From positions 17,275,233-17,339,232 of the forward strand of contig OW285188.1 in the NCBI GenBank assembly GCA_935421135.1: a stretch of 64,000 nt of DNA. Reading direction: 5' to 3'. The notes beneath the pieces were generated by a model. The model worked only from the letters and a program-made list of their open reading frames with translations. It was not told the origin of the DNA and made no database searches. This DNA comes from Bugulina stolonifera. Taxonomy: Eukaryota; Bryozoa; Gymnolaemata; Cheilostomatida; Bugulidae. Below, in pieces: positions 36,087 to 50,100 of this stretch. Position numbers and translations under genes: made by a program. Each line of letters starts with the position of its first letter. Position 1 is the stretch's first letter.

Positions 36087-39000
36087 CTAATTGGTATGAG
36101 CTATCAGCTGTTCCAGTTCATCGGCTGACTTAGATAGGAATGTCGCTGATTCCCTGTAACCTATGATGAGCTGTCTGAGGGAGGAGATCTCCGTAGATGA
36201 TAGAGCTGATGATTTATTCGGTGTTGAAGGCGTAGATAGAGACTGCGCAGATTTCTTCTGTGCACACATATCATTCATAGCTGCAATAACAACACAGTTT
36301 ACTATTAAACAATGATACAAGGATGCATGTATGGATATGTGTATATTTTAACACAACAGTGTGCATTTCCATAACTATGCAGTGTATATAACTATGCAGT
36401 GTACATGTTTAATGAAGTAAAATTACATCGATGCAAGTTTGGACGAAGTCATAGATAGTTTTGCAGTTGACCATATAATATATTGTACAACTATATCACG
36501 CAGTGTGGGGGACTTATCATACTAACACTGTGAGTGAAGAGAGAGCTGTGTAGCGGCTGCCTGAGACGCCTGTAATGCAGCTCCTGGTAGGTGTCCTGGA
36601 AAGCCAGGAAATGGAGGTCTGAAGAACCCATTACCAAAGAATGGAGCTAGGTCAGGTCTGAAAGGTGCTGCCTGTGGAAACCTACAACACATACCAATAG
36701 TATAATTGACCAATGAGAGTAGACTACATCACATACCAATAGTATAATTGACCAATGAGAGTAGACTACAACACATACCAATAAGTATAATTGACCAATG
36801 AGAGTAGACTACAATGTCATGTCAATGCAGAATGTGATTGCTGTGTCAGAAGATTAAATCTTTTTTAAATGATAAAAAATCTATTAAATGCTCCTTTAGC
36901 ACCATTAAGTATAAATTAAATTTGATATGCCAAGTTTCCATTTTATTATCAAGTATCAGCCAGAGTTATATTCCCATACATAAATAAATATACAATAATA
37001 TTACATTGGACTAGGTGTACACCGTATCTATATGAGGCATGTCAGTTAAAGCAGATATTTCGCTGAATATTAACTAGACTATGCCGCTACAATGTGTTAC
37101 AAGTGTACAATGAGACTCGTAATACTAAACGGTTTGGTTGTTTTTCAGTTTTTATACAGTTAGTATCATCATGACTATGAGGTAGTTTCAGGGTCTTCTA
37201 TGACTGTACTACACTGATCTCTAGTTTCTAAGTTACTTGATCTCTATATCTTACCTCCACTCAGAAGGAAACATCCTCTGAGCTGCGGAGTGGGAGGAAG
37301 TGTGGGCGAGGTTGGCAGGTACTAGAGAAGGCATGCTAGCTAACGCTGTGGCAGAAGATAAGGTGCTTGCTGGTAAATGGTTAGATACTGGTTTAGCTCT
37401 TGGAGTGGCGATATGGGGCTCTAAACCCATGTTAATTAGTCTGATATTCTTAGCTTCATTCTCACAAGCAACACTGAGTAGATGTTCCGCTACTGGCGAA
37501 GTAAGATGTGGAGGTGTTGGTCGACTCTATATAGACAATAATATGTTAGTAAAAGGAGACTTATATTACATAAGGTAGATTGTAACACAGTGTCAAGTAA
37601 AATAGAGTAGTAATCCTTAAGAAAACAAGATAAGAGTAACATATGTGTCAGCCCTATTTGACAACAGTGATGTTTTGCTGGATTTGCGGGAGTTGCCTAC
37701 TCTTAAACAATAGTTTCTATTTTTAGCCTGAGGTGTGTAACATTTGGTGAGCCACTGCTTATCCAGATGAAGACTCCCATTAAAAACCACTTGCTATGTT
37801 GGTAGTTTAAAGGGCATGATTGATTCTACTTTGTTATCAATGCTCGGCAGATAACTTGGCAGCTAATATACAAGTTGAAACATGGATGAATATGAAACAT
37901 CCTTATTTTATTGACGATGAAAGTAATAAACAATAGAATGAGATTTGTACCTCATATACACAAGGCATATAGAATATTGACGTACCGTTTCACGTGTTTG
38001 ACCATTTGTTTCGCGTGTTCTTCTCATCCGTCTACAGCTCTTCAAATATGTCCGGATTCGCTTCCTTGATCTGTCTCGGAACTCAGGAAACTGTCTATCG
38101 CATGCATCTAGAATCTTTTGAACCTTGTCCTTTGGCTGCTTAGAAATTGGCACAAGCCTATCCAAATTCTCATCCACAAACAGTCGGCAGAACATCTACA
38201 AACAACATCTTTATACTTGGAACCAGCTAAACTCATAGTTATATATTTATAATTCACACATCAACAGAACCCTAATACAGTATAACCCACAGTCAAATGA
38301 TCAGGGGAACTTATTACATACTGGTAGAAGTATGAATAGTGGCGATGCCATACAAATTAGATTGCAGTGGTACAAACCAGATAAAATGAGCAGCTCCCAC
38401 AAAATTTCCAGCAAGAAGATAATATGTTTTATACTACATGTAGGTAAAACACAACTATGCATATCATGTAGACCTATGAGAAGTGCTTCAAGGAAACTAC
38501 ACCAATTTATTCATAGATAGCCTACAGGGCTGATCCCTTCATGAATGATCTACTGGAGAATTGTCCGTCAGACCCCTACAGGCATAGGCTATTACATACA
38601 TGTACATGTATAAGTACTGCAGCTCCTGGGGAGGGACAACTTCCCATAGCACATGAGCTCAATTGAGTTTTATCAGCCCTTATCGCTATACTCTTTCACA
38701 TTTTTTTATTATTGGTTTAAAAGTTGTTAGTCGTATATCTACAGGTTTCCTTTTCGTTCTCATACTTACAACAATGTACCGCAACACCTTCCAGCGTTAG
38801 CCATAGAATAAATTATAATAAATCAAAATTCTATGGTTATCACAGGATATTATGATAGTAAGAAGCATGCAGATATAAAAATTACTATACCTAAATGAAC
38901 ATATATAATTTTAAAGGGGGATAAGTTAAGCCTAGCAAATTTATACATACTTAGGAGGTCACAACTCCAAAGAGCAGTTCACATTTCTATTATAATAGTG

Positions 39001-42000
39001 TTATTATATATACAAGTGTTATAACGAATATACTTCAACATGTGTAACTAATCAAGTTAAATAGAGAAGAGGTACATGCACATACATTGAAAGCTTTGAG
39101 CCTTTCAGGGTCAATATCAACACCAGAATTTGATAGTATTTTATCGTCATCATCGTCGTCATCATCATCGTCTGCATCATCGCTGCTTTTCTTAGACATC
39201 GTCGGACTCAACTACAAGGTCACCACAATAAGTATACAGTGCACACGTAGGTAGGGCTAGAATGAGTGGGCTACCACTAGTAAACATTGTATCACTTAAT
39301 AATAATGCAAAACTTGATGCAGAGGTATATTACAAGCCTTCACCATCTAATTAGCGTTGTAGCAACTGAATAGTTATTATACGCTAAACAAAGGAGCGCA
39401 GTGAATGACTGATGATCATTAGATGGCACTAACTGACCATGTCTGTACCAGCCTAGCTGCACCATAATTACACATTCACAGATATATCTACTCTAACAAA
39501 TTGCTGTAAAAATCAATAATTCATTTTGAAAGAGCGGAGATTTGTTTCAATTAGGGAACTGACAAAGTATAGGAGCTTTTGTAGTCCTTTATACCTAATG
39601 TTTACTGAATAGAATAAGCTGGACTTGTGCTGTATACTCTAGCATTGGGAGTGAATCAATAGAATGGTGTGCTTGTACTCAGCACAGTTTACCTATGCCA
39701 CACACATATCTACACCTCATCAAGTTAAGGCTTACTCAACGGAAAGCGAAGAAATTTGAGCACCGGTTCAAACATGTGACGACGAGGTGTATAATTCAAT
39801 TGATGTTTACATTATATGATCGATAGGAGACTCTCCCAATACTCGTATTACTGTACACCCAGAACCTACATGGGGAGATAAGTGAAAAAATTAGTTACAT
39901 TTAAGGAAGAATCTGCGGATCTCTTTAGCGGACTAGAGATCAATGGAAACTTGGGTAGTACTTTCTCACTAGTTGCCTCCTCCTTCTTTATAGAGATTGG
40001 GGTTTCCTCTATCAGTTGCTCTTTCTCCTCCATAGGTGTATCAAGTGCTTCCTCTTTAACACAAGACGTCTCATGGGAACCTTGCTCATCACCATCTCCT
40101 GCATAAATATTAATGTATACATTTATAATTAGTTTTTATTATTAGCTACATGACAGAAAAATGGTTTATCTTGCCTATTTCAGCAATATATTTTCCTTTC
40201 TCATTTTTTTCACCCAAATGATTTTTGGGAACGTTTTAAATATTTTTACAAAGTAGGATTGAAATTGTCATTTTACCAATTCCATATCGACGTAGAGAAA
40301 GTATTCACCATACAAGCAACGCGGTTCATTCTCTCCCGACACTACCAATGACTTTAACGACCTTTAGTGGAGGTTCAACTCTGCACTCGAGAGAATTTAC
40401 AACTTAGCAATTCCAAAAATTCCAAAGAATGTGTCAAGCAAGACAATGTAAACAAATGATAATGACCTTCAATATCAGGCTCATGGTGCAATTGCAAAAT
40501 GTACCGATGGTGCTATTTATGGGACTATTTGGAGTTGCCCCCTTTTGGAGACTATACAGCATTGTTTTGCAATCCCAAAATAGGGAATAGAATCACAGTG
40601 TGTAAAATAAGTAAGACTAAAACATTAGCAATTTATAATTCGGTCACTGACAGGACGTAAAAGTATGATACTATAAAAATGTGGCAAGCGTAGTTCCCAT
40701 CATTGTAATATTACATGACAGAAGGGGCATTGGGCAAAACTAATCACAGAGCCAAATGTACCTTCAGACTGCAGAATAGCCTGAATACTATTTGAAGTGA
40801 AGCAATTGGGTACAAACGGATTTTTAAATACAGTAAATTTCTATTACTAAAATCTAAGTAAATGGTAAGGTATCCTTTCCTCTTTCATTTGTATTTATTG
40901 CTTCAGCATATCTTAGCAAGTTTATTTAATTTGAAACTTGTTTCTACATGACATCAGGTTATGTGCATATACATGAAATATTGCTATGATTAACATAATA
41001 AGTTATTAAACATCCACCCACTAGAATGCGGGGGCAGACAACTCATATGACTTCCAAAATTTAATTTCTTCTCAACATTAATGCTCTTGTATATACACTA
41101 TAAGACAGGCTATGAATAAGGTAAACACAACATACCATTAACTTTTGGAGTGGGGTGTCGGAGTGGGGTAGAAGGTGCCTCTAGTGTTGGTACAGCTGTA
41201 TTGTTCACCTCGTCCACTGTTGGTGCATCTGTAGTTACAGAGCCTCTTTCTGAACTTGCCAAACACTCTTCGACCACTGACGACGACATGTTATCCTCAG
41301 TTAGACTCATTGTACTGAGCTAAAATGACAACAAGTGTAATATTGAGACATAAATTGATTTTTCAAACTCAATAGGGTAATAAGTAAAGCTTGTACCCTT
41401 GTCTGCCGCATAGGATTAACAATGAGAAGGTGCTGTTACAAGTGTTAATACATTGCCAGTGAGTAATACACATACACCTGTCAATGGGAGACAGCGCTAC
41501 CCTCGCATGATTGGCTTAAACAAGGACCACCTGGTATGATATGGAACCACAGATAGTGAGCACGTAAGATACGTTTATACCTTTGTTATAAGTATCACTT
41601 GAATTACTCAAAACAATCAAAAATAATATGAAGAAAATTGGAGTAACTTTGGGAATCCTATAACCAATGTTTGAGATTAGTAGATGGCTCTATTAGCTAC
41701 GATTATACCTTCTACTTAACAGCAGTTACATAAGAAGCAATGATGCCACCTTACAACAATAGATAAAACTACACTTGTGTACAACATGAGTTGGCATGCA
41801 ACTCTGTTATGACACTCAAATATTAAATAATACTTTATCGTTTGCTCTAAGCTATAGAATACCGAAAAATCAAAATTTTCTAAGTAGTGCGTAAAAGCAT
41901 GGAAGTAAAATAATAAAATGATAAATGTCCGTCTTAGAATAGGTGTACCTACAAGTCCGCTAAGTGTAATGATCATACACAAGGCACCTGTTAGTACCTG

Positions 42001-45000
42001 AAACTCCAGTTGAATGTTCCACCAATGTGTACATACACACCTTTATGAATATAATATACCCCTCCCTATCTAGAAGGTTGTATTGATTATAGCAAGGGGA
42101 CTTTATATGCACTCGTGTACATCAAACAAGGCTTCAGCCAACATCACGGCACCATCGGTTTTTTGTTAAGCTAACAAAAGCAGTAGAGCTAAGTTGATAT
42201 TAATCAATAAATGGGTACTATCCATGTCTTTTGATATTTCATTTTAATGGTTCAGCCCCTTCAATTGGAAACTAAGTTTTTTGTTCTATTATTGGTTTTT
42301 TGTCATGCACTTCATGTAAGCATTTCTTTAACCTTTTGGGGAACAGCTAAGTGTTAAATATGGTATTGTATATATTTTTATGGACGCATCCTCTAAAGCT
42401 AAGGTGTGCAACGATGAGTGGGTAAATGCAGCTTGTTAAAATACCTTTATTGATTATTCAACATTCAAGTAACCTAAATAAAATAATGTGTCTGTCTTAC
42501 GGTTGATACACTCAAATTCACCATGATACTGCCCATGTAGCATTCAGACTTCAGCTAATTCTACTAAATGAAATGTTACATTTTATCCGAAGAAAATTAG
42601 CGAAGACCAAAAGTCAATTCAATGTATTCAATACATTAAAATAGTCAACCCAAGGCGATAAATATCTTTTATAGTAAACGTATTGTGATGCTGATTGTGT
42701 CTACATGAGAAGTGTGTACTCACCTAAACGTATATTTTGTGTACGATTGTGGTTATTATCCAACAGTGCAGCTGAAGAAAAGATGGAAGCCAAATCAGTG
42801 CATGCTGTTCTAGTATCATTAAAGTAATGATAGTACTATCCAAATACCTTACACCTTTACAATATTGATCCAAGCCGCTGCGTATACTTGATGAGAACGG
42901 CAAGAACATCGAGAGGTTTGCTACCTTCTTCCAATTAATTAATATCTTATATGAAATGATGCCAGGTCTTTCACCATACTACGCCACAAGTCCGTCAAGT
43001 ATGTACAAAATATCAATTTTTATAATAGAAACGCTAATCTTGGTGAATAGATTGAAGCAAAGGCATAACCTTTCCTATTTTGTAATAACCTATAGAAAGT
43101 GGACACTTATTCACAATGGTATGTTTAATATCTCTACGCCATCGTTTTCTTAATAGAAAACCTGTCTTATTACAACATGGCATTAGGTAACTGCAGCACA
43201 TGACAATTATTTTATTGTGTTATTATATGATAGGTTATTAAACCGTGAGAGTCATCAGTCAAACTGACTGCTAATCAATGTTTATATATTTGTGGCAGTT
43301 GTACTGAGCACTAATTCCTGTAAAGTTGACCAAGTGACCGTGTGACCAAGTGACCGTGTGACCGTGTGACCATGAGAATGTCAAGTTTTACCGTGAAGTT
43401 TGTGTTGATGCATTTCTCAAAAACTTGGAGTTGTCTACTTCTTATCACTTTGTGTTGTTGCACGGAGACAATTCTAATCTAAATTTACATGTATACCAGT
43501 CATGGAGGTGTATACTGAAAATGAACTCTTAAATTTACAGACTGTCTAAACTTCAACATTAAAATTTTAAAAAGTTCGGCACACACCAATTTCTCTCACA
43601 AAAAACTATATGTAGGAATAATGGCAGCCAAATCTTTGCAAATCACTGGAAAAGAAAGCATGGGTAGAATTTAAGAATGAGAGACATACTGATGAAAGCT
43701 TTCATGGGTAATTGAATCTGCAATTTGCCCGGTTTATTCAGACTAAAATTTGGTGTATGCTATTTTGTCTCAAAAGTAATCTAACTTGTCAAAAAATGTT
43801 ATACATAAACCATCAAACCCGCAGAACACGTATTATGTAAACAATTCCAACTGCTATCAAAAAGGGGCATGTAGAAAATACATTTTAGTGGTTTTTTTCT
43901 TACAGATTGCATTGACAGCTTCGAATGAAGGTGTAACCATTGATGATGCAATGGCTATGTGGTACACAAAATCATTCTGCTAAATGTAATACAACCTCTA
44001 AAATAAAGATTGCTTAGATTGAAATCACTTTGTTATTATCGTATTTATGATGAAGTATGACTTACTGAATCTGAACAAACATCTATTGAGATCTCAGATA
44101 GAGCTGGTGAAGAACACCTTTCAGGTGTCAGAGAAGTTATTGACCTTGGTGAAGATGTCAATTGGTTAGCTTGAGGACTCCATGGTAGAGTTTTAGTGGG
44201 TGGGGCTAGATGCATACGACCTCGACATTCTTTACAGCTCATAAGGAAATGTGTAACAGCTTCACGGGGTAGAAAAGCATAAGACTCAATTATCTGTAAC
44301 ATACATTCCAATATTACGAATGACTTGCCGAGATTAATTAATCAACATGTAGGAAAGCCTTTTGTTACCACCTAAGAATTATCCACCCATGATACAAGTT
44401 TGAACAAAGTTACAGGAGATCAAATAAAACCAGAACAGAAAATAGAATTGAAAAACTATTTTAGAGTTATCTTACCCTTCTATATGTCCTCTTTTGCCCA
44501 GCATGCTTGCCATTTCTACCATCAATGTTAACATGAATATCATAAATAATATCAAAGAATTCTTCAACAACAGCTACCCGTTTATATACCCTCTCATTTG
44601 AGGTCTTCTGAAATAAATAAATAGATAATACATGGTCCATAAATCGGATGGTAGCCAGTGCAACAAAGTCATGATCCAAACTTGTAATTTTAAAAATATT
44701 AAAGTAATTATTTACATGTACATGTATATTAGTTAGTAATATGTTGACATTTCTAGAATACCATATTACTGGTGTAACATTATGGTGAGTATAGAATTTT
44801 TGTGCACAATACTCGTATTATATATTTTTCAGTATTTAGTCATTAATATAAACAGTGGTCACTAATTTGATATAATCCTCAGTAATTAATGATGGCAAAC
44901 CAACAATAATGAACATTTAAAGTTGACATTAATTTGAGTGATCATTCTAGGCGATCAGACAACTTGGATAGCCTCCAAGACTACAAATGTGATACACTTT

Positions 45001-45800
45001 TAAATGTACGAATAGCAAGAGGATAGATTAAAACGTTTATCATGTAAAAGATATCAGACATACTAAACGACCACAGCAGCCGTATATAAAAAAGTACATA
45101 GTTACCTTATTAGGAATTGCGATGACCATTCCAGCAAACTCTGATGGACGGCCGCTGAGTTTAGGACAAGGTAGAAAACATAAACCTTTGGACTTCACCC
45201 AAAACTTAAATTTTGGACTTTCGCCAATACTTCTGCCACTAAGCACTTTCTGAATTCTGTGGTATTTTGACCTGAAATATCATGAAGGGTACCATATTAA
45301 TTTATCATGCATGACACAACCAACATTGTCAGAATGGCCCATTGGTTATCTTGAGTTTCCTGTTTCACTTCCCCCACAGCCCGGTGGAGATCCCAAGAGG
45401 TCTGCTAAGTTTGTTTCACTCTCATCATACATAAGAGTTGCATAATAATAAATAGAAAAACACAAGAAATGTACCTCCTGTATTTCTGTTTCTGCTTGGA
45501 TAGATACATAAAATAGTTAACTGAGAATTTTTACTCAAATAAACTACTGAGCTAAAGTACCTGCTTGCATAAACAGCTGTCAAGTATAATGCAGTACAAA
45601 ATAGACATTACATGTATCTAAATTGTGGTTTCTACACTCGAAATCATCGTAAATAAAGTAGAACCTTACCATGTTACTGTTTTCGTCTTTGATCCATCTC
45701 CGTAAGTTGAAAGAACCCATTTTTTAAAAATATGAAAACTTTCTTCCTCAACTGACGAAGACAAAAAATGTGATTCGGAAAATCGACTAGCAGGAAGCAT
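36087..45800 (-). CDS. NOL4: NOL4/NOL4L homologue (nucleolar protein 4)
   Basis: Nuclear protein of the NOL4 family; its molecular role is poorly known. Exons in gene order: 45670-45800, 45106-45271, 44476-44607, 44066-44293, 41136-41319, 39899-40098, 39086-39211, 37986-38195, 37255-37526, 36527-36681, 36087-36280. All joins keep phase and give 665 residues, close to vertebrate NOL4. Family blocks: [15 protein letters not shown] (exon 1), [11 protein letters not shown] (exon 2), [16 protein letters not shown] and [10 protein letters not shown] (exon 3), [18 protein letters not shown] (exon 4), the arginine-rich [19 protein letters not shown] (exon 8), [16 protein letters not shown] (exon 9) and the C-terminal [20 protein letters not shown] (exon 11). 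Exon 7 encodes a run of ten aspartates. Exons 5-6 are poorly conserved Ser/Thr/Glu-rich linker. The exon 10 donor is GTTAGT at 36526. Confidence 0.92.
36682..36813 (-). repeat. Triplicated 42-bp unit spanning the NOL4 exon 10 acceptor
   Basis: Three direct units (42, 42 and 43 bp) directly upstream of exon 10. Each ends on the coding strand with TATGTGxTGTAG, so the acceptor-like AG is present three times. Using the next AG upstream would add 14 in-frame codons without a stop; the second extension meets TGA. Confidence 0.88.
41320..44065. other. Intron 4 of NOL4 (2.7 kb)
   Basis: Longest NOL4 intron. Apart from a short GTGACCGT/GTGACCAA tandem stretch near 43330-43375, nothing recognised. 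Confidence 0.5.
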
Positions 45801-47188
45801 TTTTGTTTCCATCAAAAATATGATTTTATTAGTGCGCTATATATTATCACTGCGGAGCAAACTTCACAACTTCATCCCAATATAGCAACCCAAAAAGTGT
45901 TCTAGAAACTGATTGTTGTGATAATTAGATTCATAAAGATCTTTGTATACTATAAGTGAGTGTGCATGTACATAAGGCCTAACAAAGGCCATCCTATGTT
46001 CAACCTTGCATGCACCTGTCAGTTGCTGTACGCATTGTAAACAAAAGCGCACGTCCATGTTACAGATGACCAATCATCGGACGACAGGAAAGCTTGAGGC
46101 AGATGTCCCGTCTTGGAATTATAATACCAAGAATAATTTATCATTGATTTTATGACAAGCATCATTATAAGGTGCTAAACTCATCAAACTATACATGATA
46201 GAACAATGTTGATATGAACATGAGCGTACCTAAATGCAGGGTGACAATGCAATGTTTGTACCCATCTGCTCTGCGATATGTCCATTGTTAAGGCACAGTC
46301 TTACTCATACAAATTATCCAATTACACATGAAGAATATAAGTAAACCCTGGAGACAAATCAACAAGCTGCGTCATGCACCTTGCTCCCTTCATCAATAAA
46401 ATGCAGGTGAGATTTTACAAAAAAATCATGAAAAATGATCAATGTACACAAAGCTCAATATTGAGAGTAGTTGACACAATAAATATTTAGGTTTGGACAA
46501 ATTTCTGGGGAGGCAAATGCCCACCTTGCTCCCTGGTTGTTACACCCCTGTATGTCCATACCCAGATTTAATGTAGTCATCATCATCTACCAGTATAATT
46601 AGTTTTTGTGTTTGATAAATTGAAGTGATTAAAAGATATGAAACATGCTTTATTGAATAATAATTTACCCCAATAAAGGCCAGCAAATATTCTCAAAACT
46701 AATAAATACAGAAAACAAATGATAATAACTATTATACGTTGAATATACATGTGGTAATATCTAAAACAGTATAATATGCTTACACCATAACTAAGAAATA
46801 AAAAGAAAGAGGAAAATGTATAAAAATGTAATGATATTACACAACATTAAACTACTTGTATTTACATTATCTACCAATATACATGTACATGGACATGCCA
46901 TGTCGATAAACACACACTAGGTGGATATAAATAAAAACACATCTACAAGTTGACTCATTATCATACAATAACAATATTGCATTAGCAGAGGAACGGAAAC
47001 TTATTGAAACTTCCTATTCCAATTCCCATAACAGTAAACGACCCGAACGCTGCCGAGTGCTATGATGTTTGTGCTGGTAATCGGCATCAAAACAAGGTAC
47101 TGGTACGTTGAGCCTATGCTACATTACCTACTGTGTGCTGAAGACGAGGAACTATTATAGTAAATGCAGGTGCGGTACACTTACTTCT
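45801..47188. other. Intergenic: NOL4 promoter side and RCC1L 3' side
   Basis: No gene seen. About 1.4 kb separates two genes on the same strand. Confidence 0.45.
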
Positions 47189-50100
47189 TTAGACGAAGGC
47201 ACGGCACATAGAGATCGTATGGTCTGCACCACATGAAACATCGAGCACCTCACTTCCAATACATACCTAATCAAAAAATACAATAGTAGTTATGAGATGG
47301 TCAGTGAGTTGTCTCCACTTAGAAACAGCAGAATGGCATATTTCTATTGACGTATTGCATTATCATATCAAATCATAACTGACTGTCAGGACCAGTTCAC
47401 TGATTCCATACTTGACATTATTATGGTCAATACGAATATACTACAGGTAAATATATCATAATATCAGCACTTTCACTCTTCATTATGCAAAGCAATACAG
47501 GTATTGCCAATGTGAGGAAGCCAGAGTAATTGTAATGTATAGAAGTGACTCACCAGAAATGGGAAGTATTGATCCTTCCTATGCCCCAGTCCTAGACACC
47601 CTTCTGTATTCTTACCCCAAGTATACAAGCTCTTCTTATCTACATGTAAGTATGCGAGTATATATAAACACAGAGCTACTACTTGTATACAACAGCATAA
47701 CATATACATGTACATGTACATAAGAGCACATGAGAGCACGTGAGAGCCTACCTATTATATGGTAACAGTTACACTAAACATAGAGTGCATCTAATGGCAT
47801 CCATAACCACATGGCTGGTCACTACATATACATCTACATACATATGAATGCTCAAATGAGATCAAGCAATAAGTGATAGTTACATCGTACATTTGCATAT
47901 TTAAAACGTTTTGTTTACCTATTGGACTAGCAGTGTGTACAAATGATACGGCAGACAAAACAGTTAAGGATGCCAGTGACCTGGTATGTATAGCAGAACA
48001 AGTTCAAACTAATACATCCACACATATAGTTAAAATAGTAATAGGCACATACTGGTTAAAGCAGCGAAATGGTTCACTCCACTGCATACCTTCTCCACCA
48101 GAACATCTTGGGAAAACGATGTCTTACCAAACAGGGTTTTAGGGATTAGCTGTGGTTTGGTACTTTGTTGTAGTTCCGGTCCTTTACCCAGTATACCATA
48201 CCCCCACACATACACATCTCCATCACCTGTCAATCATGCAGATACATATATAACACACATGCATTTGGAGAGCCAAGGTAGAATATATCACTTGAGATGA
48301 AACAAACTTTTTTAAAGACGGTATTCAACAGTAACTAATGCAATTGCAAGGGCAGTATTCATCAACTATGTTATTATGGAGACCGGATATAGGGAAGATG
48401 TTGTAAAGTGGGGTATGAAGTGTTGACTAATGTGGGAGAGGAGTAGTAAACCAAGATATTGGGACAACAGTAATGGATAATTGAAGATGGAAACACACAA
48501 AATGAAGAAGATGGGTGATACTAAGGTAACACAACACAAATGTCTGATAAAGCACATTTGCAATCAGCAAGTTATACCCCCAAGACCCTGAGCTAGAATC
48601 CTCTGCGGTACAACCAGTTTCTAAATACGATTTGTGAAAAGTTGACATTTTATACACGAATGTCAAATCCAGAGGAAAACAGCTGGACAATATACTGACT
48701 GTAGAGATTGACTACTCCACTACGGTATGCGTACACACTATGGAGGAAAATATCAGAGCCTAGCAACGGATACGGACTTACCATTGACTAGAGCCTAACA
48801 ATGGATACAGACTTACCATTGACTAGAGCGCACTTGGTGGAAGCTGCTGCCACACTGGTGACCTTCCCACAGATAGAGGAGACAGGCAGGTAGGCGGGTG
48901 TGTTGATCTGTGGTTGCCTAGTAACCATGTCAAACTGTCCATATTCAGAGTTGCCCCAACCAAATACGTCCCCTTCATCTAGATGAACGGGCAGGTAACA
49001 CAGAGTAAGATCATGGAATATTAGACTAAATGGGTAATAGCACAATGCATGTATACTTAGATACATTCATAGCAAATCCTGTACACCATAATTTCTCCTC
49101 ATTAAACCTGGAAAAGCTCATACATGTATCTGTCCCTTTATCAATCACTTAAACGAGAATAGTCACTACATATTATATCACCATATCATTATAAACTACA
49201 TATTATATCATTATAGCAAACTACATATTACCATGTGCATATATTATGTACATGTAGTTGCAACATATACAGGTGATAAGACCAAACTTACCCGATTCTA
49301 AAACTTTTGACTCACTGAATCGTCTAGCATAACCATAGCAACCAATGAACAATAAAAGACTTGAACTGCTAAATATTAAAACCAAAACTGCATACAACTG
49401 CTGGCATTGTAGACTAGATGTACACTAAGTAATGATACTTAAGACAGTAATGTACCTTACAGTAATGCTACTTATATACATGTATATATGTACATCGTAC
49501 ACACAATTACCTGATACAGCCAGTACAGTGTCACATCTGCAATCTAAGTCTACTATTCTCACTCCCTTTATATCTCCTTCTACTCTAGTCAGACTGGAGG
49601 TACACTCAAAGTTACCAAGACCTGAGCACAAATACAGACAGTATATTAAGTGCACTTGCTACAAAAACCATGTACATACATAAATTATAAATATAAAAGG
49701 CTTGCTTAATGAGTTCAGAAGACAAAATATAATATTATAGCAATACAAGGTATTGTGAGCTCCGTTGATACAGCAAACTAGGAGTTGTCTTGTCATGCAA
49801 CATAGAGCTGTCTTATCATGTAACATAGAGTTGTCTTCTCTTGTCATGTAACAAAAAGTCGCCTTTCACATAAATCCAATCCCATAATTTTCACTGCATA
49901 TATAATGTCCCCATGTGGTCTAATGACCACAATTAGGAGTATATTATATAAGGATCTCTGGACTTGCTGTGATTTGCGTGATACACACCTGTCTGTCCAT
50001 CGGTGCCGAGTCCACAACTGTAAACACTGCCATCTGTTGAGAGGAGGAGTGTATGATCATATCCACACACTACTTTAACTATATCATCACGTTCTATGCG

